A stretch of 23,090 bases of DNA from a virus, in the IMG/VR virus record IMGVR_UViG_3300006810_000412, positions 1 through 23,090 of that record. One strand, written 5' to 3'. The notes under the pieces were generated by a model. It had not been told where the DNA came from. It did not search any database and saw nothing but the letters and a program-made list of their open reading frames with translations. Below, in pieces: positions 19,815 through 23,090 of the stretch (within the stretch, counting starts at the first letter, position 1; each line of letters opens with the position of its first letter). A program made the translations under genes and the position numbers.

Positions 19815-19971
19815 ACTATTGTATAAAGCACATCTTTTAATAAATAACGCTACAGGAGTAGATGTACCTAAATATAAAATGGATGAAGCTAAAAGAGAGG
19901 CTAGAAAACTTTATAAAGAAATAAAAGATTTAGATCCTAAAATATATAACATTTTAAAAGAAGATTTGTAA
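19795..19971 (+). CDS. Small basic helical protein
   Basis: A 58-residue protein from ATG 19795 (MKKKTSKLLYKAHLLINNAT); an alternative GTG at 19789 would add two residues. It is Lys-rich and predicted helical (MDEAKREARKLYKEIKDLDP). It shares one base with the next start (TAATG). No family is recognised. Confidence 0.6.
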   Translation: MKKKTSKLLYKAHLLINNATGVDVPKYKMDEAKREARKLYKEIKDLDPKIYNILKEDL

Positions 19972-20180
19972 TGAAACTATTAATTGAGGTAGAACTAACC
20001 AAAAAAGAATCAGAGAAAGAAAACGCAGAACAAATATTAGTCGAAAGATTATATAACAAATGCGACGATTGGTTGACTGGTAAAGAAATACCTGAATTAA
20101 TATTTGTCTACGATGAACAAGATATAAATCCTTTAGATGCTTATAAGTACAATAGAGACGATGATGAATTTTTAAATTAA
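19971..20180 (+). CDS. Small acidic hypothetical protein
   Basis: A 69-residue acidic protein starting MKLLIEVELTKKESEKENAE and ending RDDDEFLN. The opening beta strand and following helix suggest a small alpha/beta domain. It is coupled to both neighbours through shared TAATG junctions. Function is unknown. Confidence 0.65.
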   Translation: MKLLIEVELTKKESEKENAEQILVERLYNKCDDWLTGKEIPELIFVYDEQDINPLDAYKYNRDDDEFLN

Positions 20181-20371
20181 TGGGAGTACATATACAGCAA
20201 GTAATATTTTACGAAAAAAAAGGTGATTTAACAACTAAAAAGATTGTTGTACCAAAAATAATAAACACAGATATATCATTTCAACTACAGTTTGGATTTA
20301 CTATGCCAAAAAAAACTAGAAGAAGTTCAGACAATACGTTGAAATCATATCCAGACGTAAGCAATTTATGA
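20180..20371 (+). CDS. Small basic hypothetical protein
   Basis: A 63-residue protein starting MGVHIQQVIFYEKKGDLTTK, beta-rich, with a basic C-terminal part (MPKKTRRSSDNTLKSYP). It is coupled upstream by TAATG and downstream by ATGA. No family is recognised. Confidence 0.65.
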   Translation: MGVHIQQVIFYEKKGDLTTKKIVVPKIINTDISFQLQFGFTMPKKTRRSSDNTLKSYPDVSNL

Positions 20372-20463
20372 CATATCCAGAAAAACTAAGAAGATACAGA
20401 AGGTGGTTAGTTAAACAAATAAAGAAAGTTGATGACGCACTCAACGCACAATACAGAAGATAA
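20368..20463 (+). CDS. Very small Arg/Lys-rich protein, last gene of early block
   Basis: A 31-residue protein, MTYPEKLRRYRRWLVKQIKK then VDDALNAQYRR, strongly basic and helical. It overlaps the preceding stop by ATGA and is the last rightward reading frame before the convergent minus-strand gene. Its shortness limits confidence; the coupling and composition favour a real gene. Confidence 0.5.
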   Translation: MTYPEKLRRYRRWLVKQIKKVDDALNAQYRR

Positions 20464-20497
20464 CGAATGGATCTTCATATATTGGTTGTAATATGGC
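20464..20497. other. Convergent junction without clear terminator
   Basis: Thirty-four bases separate the rightward early block from the leftward phosphoesterase gene. The only symmetry seen is a weak ATATT/AATAT 5-bp stem with no GC core and no T run, so a standard intrinsic terminator is not supported. Opposing transcripts may overlap here. Confidence 0.5.
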
Positions 20498-21787
20498 CTA
20501 GTTAATTTTAACGTTATAGTTTAACTTAGCTTGCACCCCGTTATAAGCGCTCCATACAAAGGCGCTAGCTTTTTTAATGTTACCTACATAACCTTTTTGA
20601 TCGTGCCACTCATCTGTAGCAGACATAGATGACAAATTACGAACAGTCAAACCGTTTAACTCTTCTACTGCTTGCATCTTGTAAGCTTTATTAGTATGTA
20701 AATGACCTCTATGTACCTCAACATAGCGAACGTCGCTCCATATGTCTCTATAACGCTGTGAAACTATTCCTGGCAAGTCATTTAGTTTAGGACCATCACC
20801 ATGATCGTTTATTATTAAACATTTACCATAAACAAAAGATTTCATCATAGAGTTGCCATTGTCTACCGTAACGTTTTTGTTGTTTTCATAAAACATTTCT
20901 AAAGCGTCACCTATGTGCATCATAGATTCTCTATCGTGATTACCTGGTATAACGCAAACGTGTACATCTGCATACTCTACAAGCATTTGTATACATTCTA
21001 CTATTAACTTTCTTCCCGCTCTATATATTTCTATACCTTTATCAGTATTGTACTGTGGTGTACCTTTAGTTGTACTAACTATAGGCCAATCGCCGTCAGA
21101 ATTTAAAAAATCATTACCTACTACAAAAAGTATTTGGTTTATATAAAACCCACTAGCTCTTTGCACTAAGTGTGTTAATGCATCAATCATTCTGCCTCTA
21201 GCTATATCTAAGCTGTATTCATCACCATCTATACCTATCTTACCAAGATGTAAATCAAAAGCGTTTATTTCTAATAAATGCGGATCATCATCTTTATAAC
21301 TAGAAGGTCTAATCACTTGTTTAGGCACAGAACTAAAAAGAGGAGTCAAGTCTTCGACTAGCTCCTCTCTAATTTTCTTTATGTTTTCTAAAGGGTTTAT
21401 CTTTTTTAACCAAGCTTTAGTTCTAAACATTGGTATTGTTATGGGTCTTTTAGCTTTATCAAAGCCTGTAACCTCATAAGTACCTATATCGTACTTGTCT
21501 ACCTCCCAAACATCTATATCTACATTACAAGCCTTTAAAAGGTCGTCTAACGACTTAACTCTTTTACTATCTTCACAAGTAGCCGTAGCAGAATCTTTGC
21601 TTTCATAAAAATTTGTTTTTTCTTTACTTGTTGGATTTACTATTTTTTTTCTAAGCCCTCTTGCTATACTTCTAACTTTTTCATAAGAACAATTAAAGAG
21701 CGTTGCTGTTTGCTGGTAATCCTTGTTTAATTTTTCTGGATTAGCTAACAAATACGATTTAATATCGTCTGTATTATTTTTTTTCAT
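20498..21787 (-). CDS. Calcineurin-like metallophosphoesterase with N-terminal HTH-like region
   Basis: The protein has 429 residues. A helix-turn-helix-like stretch lies at about 23-48 (YQQTATLFNCSYEKVRSIAR). The phosphoesterase core begins near 170: D178/H180 in DLHLG, GND at 224-226, GNHD at 282-285, H329 in INDHGD, and H362/H364 in RGHLHTN, which together form a two-metal site. Related phage proteins are usually annotated as DNA repair exonuclease or phosphatase; the substrate is unknown. It is the last gene of the leftward late operon at this end, overlapping its upstream neighbour by 14 bases, and ends 34 bases from the rightward block. Confidence 0.85.
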   Translation of the reverse strand: MKKNNTDDIKSYLLANPEKLNKDYQQTATLFNCSYEKVRSIARGLRKKIVNPTSKEKTNFYESKDSATATCEDSKRVKSLDDLLKACNVDIDVWEVDKYDIGTYEVTGFDKAKRPITIPMFRTKAWLKKINPLENIKKIREELVEDLTPLFSSVPKQVIRPSSYKDDDPHLLEINAFDLHLGKIGIDGDEYSLDIARGRMIDALTHLVQRASGFYINQILFVVGNDFLNSDGDWPIVSTTKGTPQYNTDKGIEIYRAGRKLIVECIQMLVEYADVHVCVIPGNHDRESMMHIGDALEMFYENNKNVTVDNGNSMMKSFVYGKCLIINDHGDGPKLNDLPGIVSQRYRDIWSDVRYVEVHRGHLHTNKAYKMQAVEELNGLTVRNLSSMSATDEWHDQKGYVGNIKKASAFVWSAYNGVQAKLNYNVKIN

Positions 21788-22016
21788 AAGGTGGTCCGAA
21801 ATCGTGTTGTGATTTTACATCGATTTGAACAGGTTTAAAAGTATGATTCTTTCTCCATTTCTTAACCTTGGACATAGCTATATTTACTAACATGTCATTG
21901 TTGATAACGTCCTCACCATCATGGAATTTAATAAAAACATCTTTGATTTTAATTTTGTTTTTTTTCTTGTCCTGGAATACCCAATCGGTAAGCCAAATAG
22001 GAACCTTTTCTTTCAT
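21774..22016 (-). CDS. Small Lys-rich hypothetical protein
   Basis: An 80-residue basic protein starting MKEKVPIWLTDWVFQDKKKN, ending FGPPYEKK. It may contain a small alpha/beta DNA- or protein-binding domain, but no family is recognised. It overlaps the upstream gene by four bases and the phosphoesterase by 14, so it may be a partner of that enzyme. This is inference from coupling. Confidence 0.7.
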   Translation of the reverse strand: MKEKVPIWLTDWVFQDKKKNKIKIKDVFIKFHDGEDVINNDMLVNIAMSKVKKWRKNHTFKPVQIDVKSQHDFGPPYEKK

Positions 22017-22573
22017 AATAATACAGTTACATCCAATTGACCTTGGTCATTTTGTTTGTAAATATATAAATAAAAAGGACTTGTACCACTTGTAAATTGT
22101 TTTTCTGTACCAATAACACCAGACAAAGAGTGTTGCTTAGCATTAGCAGCAAAAGCTGTAGCAGCAGCTATACCTTTTTGTCTCATTAAATATACTGTAG
22201 TAGGATGATTTTCTAATGTTTGATTAGGTAGCTTGCTACTATCTTGATCTAAGTTGTATTGTGATAGAAGCAAATTAAAAGTTAATGTTTCTGATGTACT
22301 AGCGTTTACAAAAAGTATATCTTGTAGCTGTCCATGTGTATTACTATCGTATATTTTAGTATACTTATTTGTTGAGTTGTTAGTCAAATAAGATATATTT
22401 TTATAAGGCAATACAAAGTTTTTAGAAGAAACCTGTGACACAACTTTAGACTCAGCTTGTATTACATTACCAGAAGACGTAGTTATTGTAGATGATTTTC
22501 TAGCAGATTTGATAGACTCTGACTCGTAATCAGTTCTTAATAATTTATCGTATTCTTCTCTACTTAATGCCAT
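22013..22573 (-). CDS. Putative virion protein, unknown function
   Basis: A 186-residue protein with a charged N-terminus (MALSREEYDKLLRTDYESES), then a Ser/Thr/Asn-rich, beta-type body typical of phage structural proteins (STITTSSGNVIQAESKVVSQ; NTHGQLQDILFVNASTSETL) ending QLDVTVLL. No family is recognised. It overlaps the DUF5675-like gene by 14 bases. A decoration or fibre-associated role is inferred from composition and late-strand position. Confidence 0.7.
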   Translation of the reverse strand: MALSREEYDKLLRTDYESESIKSARKSSTITTSSGNVIQAESKVVSQVSSKNFVLPYKNISYLTNNSTNKYTKIYDSNTHGQLQDILFVNASTSETLTFNLLLSQYNLDQDSSKLPNQTLENHPTTVYLMRQKGIAAATAFAANAKQHSLSGVIGTEKQFTSGTSPFYLYIYKQNDQGQLDVTVLL

Positions 22574-23036
22574 CGTAATCTATATATTCTATTGTAACAC
22601 TTTCTCCGTTTTTTAGAGCTTTTGCAATTTTTGGATAAACTCGTCTATACGCATTGACACTTTTTCCAACAAATCCGTCTTTAATAATGGTATTGTTTTC
22701 TTGGGAATCTCCAAGAATAAGACAGCCACTAGTATGTTCATCAGTATTTCCAGTATGTATAAGAATAAACTCAAAACCAGGCACGTCAATGATATGAAGC
22801 ATACCGATGTGTATATCAGGATATTTTTTAGTATATCTTTCATGAAATCCTCCTTCTTTTCTTAATTTAATATTATAAATACCCGCTGGTATTCTTGTTT
22901 CACCTTTAACTTTCAGAACCCTATGTTCGTCTTCTAAGGTATAACATAAAAACTGATTACCCAAATTATTAACCTCAAAAAGCAGACCGTTAGTAGAGTC
23001 TGCTTCTGAGTTATACCTTAATACTTTAAGTTTCAT
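22560..23036 (-). CDS. DUF5675-like protein (possible L,D-transpeptidase-type fold)
   Basis: A 158-residue protein. KVKGETRIPAGIYNIKLRKE, GGFHERYTKKYPDIHIGMLH and FILIHTGNTDEHTSGCLILG are hallmarks of the DUF5675 family found in phages and prophages. The H...SGCL arrangement recalls the catalytic His/Cys of YkuD L,D-transpeptidases, so a role on peptidoglycan is possible. There is no signal peptide. It lies in the late operon near the virion and phosphoesterase genes, compatible with a lysis or virion-associated function. The family call is good; the activity is inferred. Confidence 0.8.
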   Translation of the reverse strand: MKLKVLRYNSEADSTNGLLFEVNNLGNQFLCYTLEDEHRVLKVKGETRIPAGIYNIKLRKEGGFHERYTKKYPDIHIGMLHIIDVPGFEFILIHTGNTDEHTSGCLILGDSQENNTIIKDGFVGKSVNAYRRVYPKIAKALKNGESVTIEYIDYDGIK

Positions 23037-23037
23037 A

Positions 23038-23090
23038 TTATGCGTCTAGCGCATCGCAAAGTAAAAACTGCGCTTTTTGTGCAGCTGTTG
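23038..23090 (-). CDS. 3' end of an upstream late gene (partial)
   Basis: One minus-strand frame from the right edge reads TAAQKAQFLLCDALDA and stops at TAA (23038-23040), one base before the DUF5675-like start. The Ala-rich helical ending and tight spacing fit a late-operon gene whose body lies outside the window. With only 16 residues visible nothing more can be said. Confidence 0.5.
   Translation of the reverse strand, partial: TAAQKAQFLLCDALDA

Noticed and set aside
20464-20497. Bidirectional terminator between convergent blocks
   Set aside because: Only a weak 5-bp AT stem is present, with no GC core or T run.

Overview
This window looks like part of the genome of a tailed double-stranded DNA phage of the Bacteroidetes, probably a marine or aquatic flavobacterial phage. 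The grounds are: strong AT bias; no GGAGG-type Shine-Dalgarno sequence before the starts, which instead follow A/T-rich stretches such as ATTAATTATG; several matches to the Bacteroidetes -7 promoter box TAnnTTTG; a signal peptide ending YAQ|E; and phage families throughout (GNVGIGTTSP tail fibre, DnaB, Rad52-type annealase, SSB-like protein, RusA, phage-type metallophosphoesterase). No integrase, transposase, IS, CRISPR array, rRNA or canonical tRNA was seen. The host assignment is inference.

Layout. Positions 1-4317 and 20498-23090 are read on the minus strand and hold virion and lysis-type genes: a long repeat-containing tail fibre that runs off the left edge, three small unknowns, a lysozyme-like gene, and at the right a DUF5675-like protein, a virion-like unknown, a small unknown and a metallophosphoesterase. 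Positions 4488-20463 are read on the plus strand and form a tightly packed early/replication block of about 40 mostly small genes, many overlapping by ATGA or TAATG. If the genome is circular or permuted, the window holds the whole early block flanked by the two ends of one late operon. 4318-4487 is the divergent control region; 20464-20497 is a 34-base convergent junction with no visible terminator.

Within the early block, 4488-5396 holds two genes with structured leaders, the second with codon use unlike its neighbours. 5397-5856 is a very AT-rich intergenic region with palindromes, four TTTAAGT repeats and an isolated G-quadruplex motif, so it is a candidate origin or control region. 5857-10452 is a run of small unknowns, including zinc-binding, membrane and exported proteins. 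10452-16485 holds an M20-type metallopeptidase with a zinc ribbon, an unknown 468-residue protein, DnaB helicase, an HU-like protein, a Rad52-type annealase, an SSB-like protein and RusA resolvase. 16482-20463 holds a DnaA-domain-IV-like protein, small unknowns, a radical SAM protein resembling spore photoproduct lyase, a MazG-like pyrophosphohydrolase and a DUF1599-like protein. Together these suggest helicase-driven replication coupled to single-strand annealing and junction resolution, with DNA repair and nucleotide-pool functions. No polymerase or primase lies in the window.

The most unusual material is non-coding. Two leaders (5802-5833 and 7028-7058) share a tandem-hairpin design with compensatory stem changes, an identical TTCATT loop and the same 23-base distance to the start codon. 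Three other leader-preceded genes share GGC-N4-ACTATT directly before ATG. A tRNA acceptor/T-arm-like minihelix lies between two early genes. Dyad symmetries sit over the divergent promoter region and over the promoter of the RusA gene.
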